Shown here in pieces: positions 26,662-35,510 of a DNA stretch of 64,000 nucleotides (the first letter of the stretch is position 1; each line of letters opens with the position of its first letter). The stretch is from positions 9,362-73,361 of the forward strand of contig JBAQPU010000058.1 in the NCBI GenBank assembly GCA_049306095.1, written 5' to 3'. The stretch is from UBA2336 sp049306095. GTDB lineage: Bacteria; Bacteroidota; Bacteroidia; Cytophagales; Cyclobacteriaceae. Made by a program: the position numbers and the translations under genes. The notes under the pieces are model-generated. The model made no database searches. It was not told the origin of the DNA and was given only the letters and a program-made list of their open reading frames with translations.

Positions 26662-28361
26662 ATACGTTTGACTGGATGGTGTTATTTGGCACGATTGCCT
26701 TCATCGTTTTGTACGGAACATGGAAAACCCGTGGTAACAAAAACATCGAAGGGTACCTGAAGGGCGATAACTCCATGAAGTGGTGGATGATTGGGGTGAG
26801 CATCATGGCTACCCAGGCAAGTGCCATCACCTTTCTGTCGACACCGGGCCAGGCGATTGAAGATGGTATGCGCTTTCTTCAATTTTATTTCGGACTGCCC
26901 ATTGCCATGGTGATTATTTCCATTACCATGGTTCCCATTTACTACAAATTAAAGGTATTCACGGCTTATGAATATTTGGAAACACGGTTCGATCTCAAAA
27001 CACGTACGCTTGCAGCTTTTTTGTTTTTAATTCTGCGGGGATTATCGGCAGGAATAACATTATATGCTCCCGCTATCGTTCTGTCAACCATTCTGAATTG
27101 GAACATTTCAACAACAACCATCCTGATTGGGGTACTGGTAATCATCTATGTGACCGTTGGGGGTACGAAAGCGGTGAGCCTGACCCAGCGCCAGCAGATG
27201 ACGGTAATCATGAGTGGGATGATCCTGGCCGGCATACTGGCTTATACCATGCTGCCCGATCATATTTCTTTTGGTGACACCATTTCGATTGCCGGAGAGT
27301 TAGGAAAGTTAAATCTGGTAAGCCTTGATTTTAATTTGAATGATCGATATAACATTTGGTCAGGATTGCTGGCCGGAACTTTTTTGTTTCTGTCCTATTT
27401 TGGAACAGACCAATCGCAGGTCGCCCGTTATCTGGGAGGGAAGTCTGTTACGGAAAGTCGCCTCGGCCTCATGTTTAACGGACTACTGAAGATACCCATG
27501 CAGTTCATGATTCTTTTCATTGGGGTTTTGGTGTTTGTCTTTTACCTGTTTAATCAGCCGCCAGTTTTTTATAACCAGGCATTGAAAAATCAGGCCCTCG
27601 AAACAACACAGGCACCCGCTATCAAAGAACTGGAAGATCAATACAACAAATTGTATGCGGTAAAGCAAGAAGCGGTGAATGACTTGGTGAAGGCGATTCA
27701 GTCTGACGATGATGCAGGCATATCAACGTATAAAGTTCATGTTTCAGAATTGCAACAGGAGGAGAAACTGATTCGCGATGAAGTGAAGGCCACCATTCAA
27801 CAGGCGGTGCCAGGGTCGAAAACGCAAGACCGAGATTTTATTTTTTTGAACTTTGTGCTCAATCATCTTCCTCATGGTATCGTTGGATTGTTGCTGGCCG
27901 TGATGTTTTCTGCTGCCATGTCTTCGATGGCAGGTGAATTAAATGCGTTATCGTCTACGACCACTGTCGATGTTTACAAGCGATCCATTAAGCAGCAGGC
28001 TGAACCCATTCACTACGTTCGTGCATCGCAATGGTTTACGGTTGGGTGGGCATTACTGGCGATGGTATTTGCCATGCTTGCTTCATTTGCTGAAAATCTG
28101 ATTCAATTTGTAAACATTGTTGGTTCGCTTTTCTATGGAACAATTCTTGGAATTTTTCTGGCAGCCTTTTATCTGAAAAGGGTACAGGGAACCGCTGTAT
28201 TTATTGCCGCGATTATTGCCGAAGGAGTTGTTTTTTACTGCTTCTATTTTACCGATTTGGCCTTTTTGCTGTATAATATTGTGGGCTGTGCCGTTGTAAT
28301 CTTTGCCAGCTTACTCATCCAGCAAATGATCCCATCAACCGGTAAAAACGATATTCCATAA
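26658..28361 (+). CDS. Sodium:solute symporter (SSS family)
   Basis: A 567-residue inner-membrane transporter of the SSS (SLC5) family with about 13-14 helices. The family core is visible in STPGQAIEDGMRFLQFYFGLP, AYEYLETRFD, YVTVGGTKAVSLTQRQQ and MFSAAMSSMAGELNALSS near 425. A charged, coiled-coil-like insertion of about 85 residues (about 305-390: KELEDQYNKLYAVKQEAVN and on) interrupts the membrane part. The substrate is not readable; the upstream galK and deacetylase suggest a sugar. Its start overlaps the 42-residue peptide gene. Confidence 0.92.
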   Translation: MNTFDWMVLFGTIAFIVLYGTWKTRGNKNIEGYLKGDNSMKWWMIGVSIMATQASAITFLSTPGQAIEDGMRFLQFYFGLPIAMVIISITMVPIYYKLKVFTAYEYLETRFDLKTRTLAAFLFLILRGLSAGITLYAPAIVLSTILNWNISTTTILIGVLVIIYVTVGGTKAVSLTQRQQMTVIMSGMILAGILAYTMLPDHISFGDTISIAGELGKLNLVSLDFNLNDRYNIWSGLLAGTFLFLSYFGTDQSQVARYLGGKSVTESRLGLMFNGLLKIPMQFMILFIGVLVFVFYLFNQPPVFYNQALKNQALETTQAPAIKELEDQYNKLYAVKQEAVNDLVKAIQSDDDAGISTYKVHVSELQQEEKLIRDEVKATIQQAVPGSKTQDRDFIFLNFVLNHLPHGIVGLLLAVMFSAAMSSMAGELNALSSTTTVDVYKRSIKQQAEPIHYVRASQWFTVGWALLAMVFAMLASFAENLIQFVNIVGSLFYGTILGIFLAAFYLKRVQGTAVFIAAIIAEGVVFYCFYFTDLAFLLYNIVGCAVVIFASLLIQQMIPSTGKNDIP

Positions 28362-28514
28362 CCAATTGAATTATCCGTTGCATTATTTGCCAATCGAGGA
28401 AGCGGAATTTGCAGAATTATTAAGAATCGCAAAACTATGCCCAGCAGGGTGGTGATGTTTGATAGGCGCTGATGTTGTACAAGCCTGATATTTGGTTACT
28501 AAAATGTCAGGAAT

Positions 28515-29291
28515 ATGAAAACCACTTATCCCTTATCAATCATACTTGCAGCCATTGGTGCTGTTATTCAGTATTCGTGCAGCCCTGTTCTGTATTCTAC
28601 AAATGGACAAAATGTACCACTATTTCATCAGAAGGGTGAAGCTACCCTGGGTATTGGCAGAGGCAGCGGGTCATTAGGGTATGATGTGCCCTATTTTTAT
28701 GATGATGAAACTGGGCATGGACTTAATTTGCAAACCGCGCTTGCTGTTGATACCAGTGTAGCAATCATCGCAAGTTTATATAGTTTAAAAGGTAGCAAGG
28801 ATTGGGACGTGAACGGTCACTATCTGGAAATAGGAGGAGGGTTATTTAAATATAATGATAAGTCAAAATTTGTGGGTGAATTGTTTGCGGGTATAGGGTT
28901 TGGAAATATTGTCAATGCAGGTGAGGCAGGGGAGTATCTCAAGGTTAAATACATTAAATATTTTCTTCAACCTTCCGGAGGGTTTACCACCAAGAGCTTT
29001 GATATTGCTTTTACGCCTCGAATCGGATTAGTGAATTATACAACCAAGCCGGATTCGGATTATGAAGAGTTGAACGATTTTTTAACTGAAAAGAAATCAA
29101 CCTTTGTATTTGAACCGGGTTTAACCGTTCGCCTCGGTTATAAGAACGTTAAATTCCAATACCAGGTAAACTACACAACCTTTAAGTATGAGTTTAGAAC
29201 CAATGAATCTGAAGATGTAAATCCGGTAATCGATACTTATCAATCGATCGGGGTATTTTTTATGATCTCAAACTTTTGGAAAGATCAATAA
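28515..29291 (+). CDS. Unknown envelope lipoprotein/beta-barrel-like protein
   Basis: A 258-residue protein with a signal ending in YSCSP (probable lipobox cysteine near residue 22). The body alternates glycine-rich amphipathic strands (HYLEIGGGLFKYN, FVGELFAGIGFGNIV, FKYEFRTNE) and ends near SIGVFFMISNFW, as in small outer-membrane barrels. No family name can be given. It is preceded by a 150-bp gap with no seen promoter. Confidence 0.6.
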   Translation: MKTTYPLSIILAAIGAVIQYSCSPVLYSTNGQNVPLFHQKGEATLGIGRGSGSLGYDVPYFYDDETGHGLNLQTALAVDTSVAIIASLYSLKGSKDWDVNGHYLEIGGGLFKYNDKSKFVGELFAGIGFGNIVNAGEAGEYLKVKYIKYFLQPSGGFTTKSFDIAFTPRIGLVNYTTKPDSDYEELNDFLTEKKSTFVFEPGLTVRLGYKNVKFQYQVNYTTFKYEFRTNESEDVNPVIDTYQSIGVFFMISNFWKDQ

Positions 29292-29373
29292 GCTGAACCC
29301 TTTGTGTAAATGCGGTCGGTCGGGTATTAATTTTTTAGTATACTTGGTGCCACTAAAAAATTACACCCAAACC

Positions 29374-32250
29374 ATGAAAAGAATCATTATTTACCTCTCA
29401 GGTTTTGTGCTGATTACTTCCTTTGTCAGTGCGCAAACAAAACTTGTTGAGAAAATTGAGAGGAAGGGAAATGAAATTGTCATTCCGTATCAAAAGTATG
29501 TTTTATCAAACGGCCTCACGCTGGTGGTTCATGAAGACCATAGCGACCCTGTCGTTCACGTAGATGTTACCTACCACGTAGGATCAGCCCGGGAAGAAAT
29601 AGGGAAGTCGGGCTTTGCACATTTCTTTGAACACATGATGTTTCAGGGAAGCGACAATGTTGGAGATGAGCAACATTTTAAGATCGTGACAGAAGCTGGT
29701 GGCACCCTGAATGGAACTACCAATACCGACAGGACCAATTATTTCGAAACAGTTCCAAGCAATCAACTTGAAAAAATGATCTGGCTGGAAGCCGATCGCA
29801 TGGGCTTCTTATTGGATGCTGTGACGCAACGTAAATTTGAGATTCAACGCGAGACGGTTAAGAATGAACGCGGACAGCGGGTTGACAATGCTCCTTATGG
29901 TTTAGTTTTTGAACTTTTAGGAAAAACATTGTACCCCTATGGCCACCCTTATTCATGGTCAACCATCGGATACATCGAAGACCTGAACAGGGTAAACGTT
30001 GAAGACCTGAAAAACTTTTTCTTACGTTGGTACGGTCCGAACAATGCAACCCTTACCATTGGCGGAGATGTAACGCCTGCTGAAGTTGTGAAGCTGGTAG
30101 AGAAGTATTTTGGCACCATCCCGCGGGGCCCGGAAGTTCAAAATATGAAACCGCAAACCATCACGCTGGAAGGCGATCGTTATGTTTCCATGGTGGATAA
30201 CTATGCGCGACTGCCCATGCTAACAGTTACATTTCCATCGGTTCCCAGTTTTCATTCCGATGAACCTGCTCTTGATTGCCTCGCTGAAATTATTGGTCAG
30301 GGTAAAACTTCTGTGTTTTACCAGGAAATTGTAAAACCTCAGAAAGCGTTAAGTGCCAGCGCCAGCAGTTCAACAAGCGAACTGGGTGGGCAATTTTCAT
30401 TCCGACTGACCCCTGCACCGGGAACATCGCTGACCGATTCCAAAAAAATGATTGATGATGCCATCAAAGCGTTTGAAGCACGCGGAGTTACCGACCAGGA
30501 TGTTGAGAAATTTGTCGGTTCGTTTGAAGCTCAGTTCATCAACGGACTTCAAAGCGTTAGCGGAAAGGTATCACAGCTTGCGTATTATCAAACATTTGCC
30601 GGTGATCCGAATAGAATTGGTAAGGAGTTGGAAGCTTATCGGAAAGTAACTAAGCAAGATGTTTTAAGAGTTTACAACCAATACATTAAAGGAAAGTCAG
30701 CGGTAATTTTAAGTGTGGCAATCAAAGGTCAGGAAGGTAACATTGTCGCGCCCGATAACTTTACGGTGAATACCTCCAACTACAAGGCGCCTGATTACGG
30801 TTATGGCGGACTGAAATACACGAAGCCGAAAGATAATTTCGATCGCAGCAAGCTTCCCGGCAACGGCCCGAACCCGGTAGTAAAAGTTCCGTCCTTCTGG
30901 AGAAAAGATTTGGGTAACGGAATTCAGGCGATTGGCACCGAAAGTAAAGAACTTCCGCTGGTAACAATTGCCATTACCATTCCCGGTGGTCACCTGCTGC
31001 AGGCAAACGACACTTCGAAAGTAGGGCTGGCACGCATGTTTGGCCTCATGATGAATGAAGACACAAAAAACTTCACAGCCGAACAAATGCAGGTTGAGTT
31101 ACAAAAAATCGGTAGTTCGGTAAATGTAAGCAGCGGTACCGATGTGATTACGTTCAATGTTCAAACCCTTAAGAAGAATTTAGACAGAACGCTCAACTTG
31201 CTGGAAGAACGGATGCTCAATCCGAAATTCACGCAGGAAGCTTTTGCCCGTATTCAGAAGCAGACCGTAGAAGGTTTTAAGCAACGTAAATCGCAGCCGG
31301 CCATTGTTGCTTCTGACCTGTACAACAAGTTAACCTATGGCAGCAATAATATTCTTGGGCTCAGTCAGTTTGGAACAGTTAATACAATAAAAAACCTGAC
31401 CCTGAAGGATGTTGAGGACTATTATTCTAACTACATCACATCGCAAGGTGTAAACCTGGTGGTGGTAGGAGACGTAACTCAAAACGAGATAGTTGGGAAA
31501 ATGAATTTCCTCAACAAACTTCCGAACAAAGCGGTTAAGCTTCCTCAGATCACCTCCTTCCCAACCGTTGATAAAACAAAAATATTTCTGGTGGATGTGC
31601 CCAAAGCAGCTCAAACGGAATTCCGCGTGGGCGGCTATACCGGTTTGAAGTACGATGGAACAGGTGAATATTACAAGGCTACCCTTGCCAACTATCCATT
31701 GGGAGGAGCATTCAACAGTCGCATCAATTTGAATTTAAGGGAGGATAAAGGTTGGACGTACGGAGCGCGCTCTGGATTTAGTGGTGATAAGTATTCAGGT
31801 GAATTTTCGTTCAGTTCGGGCATTCGTGCCAATGCAACGGATAGTGCGTTGGTGGAAGTTATGAATGAACTTGGTAAATATGCTCAATCAGGAATTACAG
31901 ATGAAGAGTTGAAATTCATGAAGAGCGCCATAGGCCAGCGTGATGCGTTGCGGTACGAAACCGGATTTCAAAAGGCAGGATTTATCCGCCAGATTTTGTA
32001 CTACAACCTTCCCGGAGATTATGTTGAGCAGCAGAGTAAAATTTTGTCAGGAATGACAAAGGAGGAAATCAACAAGGTTGCCGCTAAGTGGGTAAACCCA
32101 AAAAATATGAATATCCTGCTGGTGGGAGATAAGACAAAAATTCTTCCGGGCTTAGCGAAACTGGGCTATGAGATTATCGAGCTTGATGTGGATGGAAATT
32201 TGAAAGCGGATAATGCAAAGCCGGCCGACCAGAAAATTTCTCCTAAGTGA
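29374..32250 (+). CDS. M16 family zinc metalloprotease, two-domain
   Basis: A periplasmic insulinase-type protease. The ATG at 29374 is chosen because it starts a clean signal peptide (MKRIIIYLSGFVLITSFVSAQ); the frame is open 72 bp further upstream. The N-terminal half has the inverted zinc motif HFFEH (in GFAHFFEHMMFQG) and, about 75 residues on, the third ligand region NERGQRVDN. The second half repeats the fold but lacks HxxEH, as is usual. At about 958 residues it is one fused chain. It ends at a strong bidirectional terminator. Confidence 0.92.
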   Translation: MKRIIIYLSGFVLITSFVSAQTKLVEKIERKGNEIVIPYQKYVLSNGLTLVVHEDHSDPVVHVDVTYHVGSAREEIGKSGFAHFFEHMMFQGSDNVGDEQHFKIVTEAGGTLNGTTNTDRTNYFETVPSNQLEKMIWLEADRMGFLLDAVTQRKFEIQRETVKNERGQRVDNAPYGLVFELLGKTLYPYGHPYSWSTIGYIEDLNRVNVEDLKNFFLRWYGPNNATLTIGGDVTPAEVVKLVEKYFGTIPRGPEVQNMKPQTITLEGDRYVSMVDNYARLPMLTVTFPSVPSFHSDEPALDCLAEIIGQGKTSVFYQEIVKPQKALSASASSSTSELGGQFSFRLTPAPGTSLTDSKKMIDDAIKAFEARGVTDQDVEKFVGSFEAQFINGLQSVSGKVSQLAYYQTFAGDPNRIGKELEAYRKVTKQDVLRVYNQYIKGKSAVILSVAIKGQEGNIVAPDNFTVNTSNYKAPDYGYGGLKYTKPKDNFDRSKLPGNGPNPVVKVPSFWRKDLGNGIQAIGTESKELPLVTIAITIPGGHLLQANDTSKVGLARMFGLMMNEDTKNFTAEQMQVELQKIGSSVNVSSGTDVITFNVQTLKKNLDRTLNLLEERMLNPKFTQEAFARIQKQTVEGFKQRKSQPAIVASDLYNKLTYGSNNILGLSQFGTVNTIKNLTLKDVEDYYSNYITSQGVNLVVVGDVTQNEIVGKMNFLNKLPNKAVKLPQITSFPTVDKTKIFLVDVPKAAQTEFRVGGYTGLKYDGTGEYYKATLANYPLGGAFNSRINLNLREDKGWTYGARSGFSGDKYSGEFSFSSGIRANATDSALVEVMNELGKYAQSGITDEELKFMKSAIGQRDALRYETGFQKAGFIRQILYYNLPGDYVEQQSKILSGMTKEEINKVAAKWVNPKNMNILLVGDKTKILPGLAKLGYEIIELDVDGNLKADNAKPADQKISPK

Positions 32251-32284
32251 TAAGATGTAAGGGAAGAAGGAACAGAACAAAGTC

Positions 32285-32321
32285 AAAAAAAGCCCCCGGG
32301 AATGATCGGGGGCTTTTTTTT
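32285..32321. terminator. Bidirectional terminator
   Basis: A7-GCCCCCG pairs with CGGGGGC-T8 around an 8-base loop. The A-run on one side and T-run on the other let it end both the M16 protease gene and the convergent DUF2911 gene. Confidence 0.92.
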
Positions 32322-32339
32322 GATCAGCATCTCATAAAA

Positions 32340-33230
32340 TTATTTCTTCTTTGGAGCTTTTGCAATTTCTTCATTCAATTGCTTGATCAGGTCTTCATTC
32401 ATTTTAGTATACCCAAAATCACCGTCTTTACTGGCTTTCGCTAGTTCAAGTGAACGCTGCGCTGTTGCCAGGGCACCTTTCTTATCGCCAACTGCGCTTT
32501 GTATTTTGGCTTTTGTGTGAATATTCCAGAACGCTTCTTTATTTCCGTTATCGATACCAAGCGTAATCCACTCCAGCGCTTTCTTTAAGTCTTTGCCGTT
32601 ATCATAATAATAACGTGCAGCGGCAATATAATTGGCAGGACTAACTTTTGTGCCCGCATCAATAGCCTTCATCACCTTCGAATCGTAATCAACCGTGAAG
32701 CCAAGCTTAACCGAAGTATTTTCCCAGGCAAACTCAAGTTTGGCGCCTGTGCTGTTGTCAGCGATATCGGAAATATTGATGGTAAACGTTTCTACTTTTT
32801 CGGCCAGCTTAACGGGTTTAACTGTCCACCGTGCTGTTTCTTTGCTCTTATCATAGTTGTCGTTGTTAAGAGCACCGGCATTCACATCTGAATAGAACAT
32901 CACCGTCCACTCACTTTCGCCAGGGATGGTAAAAACCAGGTATTCGCCTTTTTTAATGTCCGTTCCTTCAACCTTAACATCATCCGAAAACGAAACAACC
33001 GTTCCGTTGTTGGCACCGGTTCTCCAGATCTGGCCGTAAGGCTGTAAGTAATCGCTGCCTGCACCAAATATTTTTCTGCCTTTCAATTTAGGACGAGAGT
33101 AGGTAACTTTTACATCTGTCAGTCCAACCACCGAAGTGACCGTTCCGGCAGAGCTGGGAGCGGGTGTTTGAATCTGGCCTTCCGCCACGAAGCACGAAAT
33201 CAATAGAACAATTGCTAGTAACTTTTTCAT
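32340..33230 (-). CDS. DUF2911 domain protein
   Basis: A secreted protein of about 296 residues. The ATG at 33230 gives a standard signal peptide (MKKLLAIVLLISCFVAEGQ); a longer frame upstream is not needed. Residues about 25-180 form the DUF2911 domain common in Bacteroidota (VTYSRPKLKGRKIFG, PYGQIWRTGANNGTVVSFSDDV, KGEYLVFTIPGESEWTVMFY). The C-terminal ~110 residues are helical and TPR-like. The function is unknown. Confidence 0.85.
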   Translation of the reverse strand: MKKLLAIVLLISCFVAEGQIQTPAPSSAGTVTSVVGLTDVKVTYSRPKLKGRKIFGAGSDYLQPYGQIWRTGANNGTVVSFSDDVKVEGTDIKKGEYLVFTIPGESEWTVMFYSDVNAGALNNDNYDKSKETARWTVKPVKLAEKVETFTINISDIADNSTGAKLEFAWENTSVKLGFTVDYDSKVMKAIDAGTKVSPANYIAAARYYYDNGKDLKKALEWITLGIDNGNKEAFWNIHTKAKIQSAVGDKKGALATAQRSLELAKASKDGDFGYTKMNEDLIKQLNEEIAKAPKKK

Positions 33231-33305
33231 TGTATATAATTTAGGGTTTAAAACATTTGAGGAAGCCAAAATTAATGATTCTTTTGGCTTATAAAACTGT
33301 AATTG

Positions 33306-33896
33306 ATGAAGCTGACAGAAAGCTTCTATGAGCGGACAAACGTGGTAAAAATAGCGCGTGAGCTGCTGGGTAAAGGACTGTTCACTAATATTAACGGAAT
33401 TGTAACCGGAGGAAAAATTGTTGAAACAGAAGCCTACTCATGGAAGGAAAAAGGCTGCCATGCGTTTGCCGGAAAAAAGACATCCCGTAATGAAGTCATG
33501 TTTGGAAATGGCGGCCATGCATACGTTTACCTGTGTTATGGAATGCACCATTTGTTCAATGTGGTTACGAATAAAAAGGGTGTGGCAGAAGCTGTATTAA
33601 TTCGGGCAATCGAACCCCTCGTTGGTCTTCCTGTAATGCTGGACAGGAGGGGAAAAGTGCAACGCAACATTCACCTGACCTCGGGGCCAGGCAAGTTGAC
33701 TAAAGCATTGGGGATTGATCGGACATTTAATGGAAAATATTTGCTAAATCGCGATGTTTGGATTGAAGACTTGGGTGAAAAGATAGCGAGCCGATCCATC
33801 GTTGCCGGTAAACGCATTGGTATTGACTATGCGGGTGACGATGCACTGCTTCCCTGGCGCTTCATGGTGAAGGAAAGTAAATGGATTAGTAAATAG
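33306..33896 (+). CDS. mpg: 3-methyladenine DNA glycosylase (AAG/MPG type)
   Basis: A base-excision repair enzyme that removes alkylated purines. Family motifs are GGKIVETEAY with the catalytic Glu, HAFAGKKTSRNEVMFGNGGHAYVYLCYGMHHLFNVVTN, VLIRAIEPL and SGPGKLTKALGI. The length (196 residues) matches bacterial AAG homologues. The ATG at 33306 is used; a TTG three bases earlier is less likely. It ends 5 bp before the OmpA-type gene. Confidence 0.93.
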   Translation: MKLTESFYERTNVVKIARELLGKGLFTNINGIVTGGKIVETEAYSWKEKGCHAFAGKKTSRNEVMFGNGGHAYVYLCYGMHHLFNVVTNKKGVAEAVLIRAIEPLVGLPVMLDRRGKVQRNIHLTSGPGKLTKALGIDRTFNGKYLLNRDVWIEDLGEKIASRSIVAGKRIGIDYAGDDALLPWRFMVKESKWISK

Positions 33897-33901
33897 TTTG
33901 C

Positions 33902-35464
33902 ATGCGTTCGTTTTTGATTTTCTCATTTCTGTTTTCATTTGGAGTCATCTCCGCTCAGCAACCGGTTCAACCTTCGTTGGATTTGGTGAATACGTCATAC
34001 GATGAGCAAAACCCGGTGGTTAGCCCCGATGGAAAATTCCTGTTTTTCACCATTTGCAATCATCCGCAAAACATGGGAGGTAAAAAGGATCCGGGCGATA
34101 TTTGGTTTTCAGTTTTACAGAATGGGCAGTGGGCTGCCCCCGTACACGCTGGAACTTTATTGAATGATCGGGGGTACAATGCTGTGGCGGGATTTTCAGC
34201 GGATGGTAATCAACTTTTTTTGCTAAGCCACTATGACGGCACCGGCAATGCCGCCCGTACACAGGGCATTTCCGTTTCAAAAAAAAATGCAAGCGGCTGG
34301 AGTAAGCCCGAAAATATTTCGATTCCATACTTTCAGAATAAATCAACCTACCATAGCGGACAACTATCAGCAGATGGAAGGGTGTTTGTGTATTCTGCTG
34401 AAACCTATGGTAGCAGGGTAGAAGATCTATATGTAAGCGTAAAAGGATCAAATGGAAAATGGGCTGAGCCAAAGAATTTAGGCGATAAGATTAACACGCA
34501 GTTTCAGGAGTTAAGCCCTTCCATTTCAGCAGACGGTAAAACACTTTACTTTTCAACAAATGGCCGAAAGGGCCGTGGAAGTTTTGATATTTATACTGCC
34601 TCCAGACTTGGCGAAGGATGGACAACCTGGTCAGACCCCGTGAATGTGGGAGAGTTGAATTCCGATGGTCGTGATTTATTTTTCCGTGATTACCCTACGC
34701 TTGGGTTTTCAATGTACACCAGCAAAAAGAACAGCGATAACTATGGTGATATCAGAGTAAACGCCCCGGTGTCATCTGACTCAGTTCCACCGGCCATCGT
34801 GCAGCCACCGGCCGATACTGTGGTGCAACTTGAAGTAATTACCCGAACCGAATCCGACAGCATGATTACCGTTTACGGCCGGGTTACCGATACCAAAACG
34901 GGTGAGCCAGTAATGGCAACCTTGTTTTTTGAAAGCCCTGATTCTCTGGTAAAAGTGCAAGCGAATGCCGGCAATTATACCGTAAAGATTTTATCAACAG
35001 CATCGTATGACATCAGGATTGATGCGCCAGGATTTGTCAGCAGTCTGGAGAACCTGACGGTGAATACGTACGAAATGAAAGAGCTGGAGATGAACTTTAA
35101 ACTTCAGCCCATTGAAATAGGAACAACCGTCACCCTGAAAAATGTGTTGTTTATGCAAAGCAAGCCAGAATTACTGCCCGCGTCCTATCCTGAGTTGGAC
35201 CTGGTTGTGCAGTTCATGAAAGAAAATCCGCATCTGGAAATTGAACTGGCGGGCCATACCGATAACCGCGGATCATTCCGGCAACTCATGACGCTTTCGC
35301 AGCAACGTGTCAATAAAGTTAAGAGCTACCTCGTTTCAAAAGGTATCGCTTCCAAGCGCATTGTTGGAAAAGGATATGGGGGCTCAAAACCCATTGCCAG
35401 CAACGACAATGAAGAAACACGCATGCTCAACAGGAGGGTGGAGTTTACGATTAAGAAGCTGTAA
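33902..35464 (+). CDS. OmpA-family protein with PD40 propeller
   Basis: A 520-residue envelope protein. It has a signal peptide (about 1-18), then WD40-like PD40 repeats (about 30-290: NPVVSPDGKFLFFT, SPSISADGKTLYFSTNGRKG). A carboxypeptidase-regulatory-like beta domain follows (about 315-400), then an OmpA C-terminal peptidoglycan-binding domain (about 405-520) with IELAGHTDNRGSFRQLMTLSQQRVNKVKSYLVSKGI and RMLNRRVEF. It probably anchors an outer-membrane machine to the wall; gliding/T9SS PorE-like proteins have related domain orders, but that link is only inference. Confidence 0.88.
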   Translation: MRSFLIFSFLFSFGVISAQQPVQPSLDLVNTSYDEQNPVVSPDGKFLFFTICNHPQNMGGKKDPGDIWFSVLQNGQWAAPVHAGTLLNDRGYNAVAGFSADGNQLFLLSHYDGTGNAARTQGISVSKKNASGWSKPENISIPYFQNKSTYHSGQLSADGRVFVYSAETYGSRVEDLYVSVKGSNGKWAEPKNLGDKINTQFQELSPSISADGKTLYFSTNGRKGRGSFDIYTASRLGEGWTTWSDPVNVGELNSDGRDLFFRDYPTLGFSMYTSKKNSDNYGDIRVNAPVSSDSVPPAIVQPPADTVVQLEVITRTESDSMITVYGRVTDTKTGEPVMATLFFESPDSLVKVQANAGNYTVKILSTASYDIRIDAPGFVSSLENLTVNTYEMKELEMNFKLQPIEIGTTVTLKNVLFMQSKPELLPASYPELDLVVQFMKENPHLEIELAGHTDNRGSFRQLMTLSQQRVNKVKSYLVSKGIASKRIVGKGYGGSKPIASNDNEETRMLNRRVEFTIKKL

Positions 35465-35510
35465 TCTAAACTCTAAACTCTAAACTCTAAACTCTAAACT
35501 CTAAACTCTA
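35465..35510. repeat. Tandem heptamer (TCTAAAC)6
   Basis: Six perfect copies of TCTAAAC plus TCTA fill the whole gap between the OmpA-type gene and the convergent ggt gene. The last bases supply the ggt stop codon. Confidence 0.95.
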
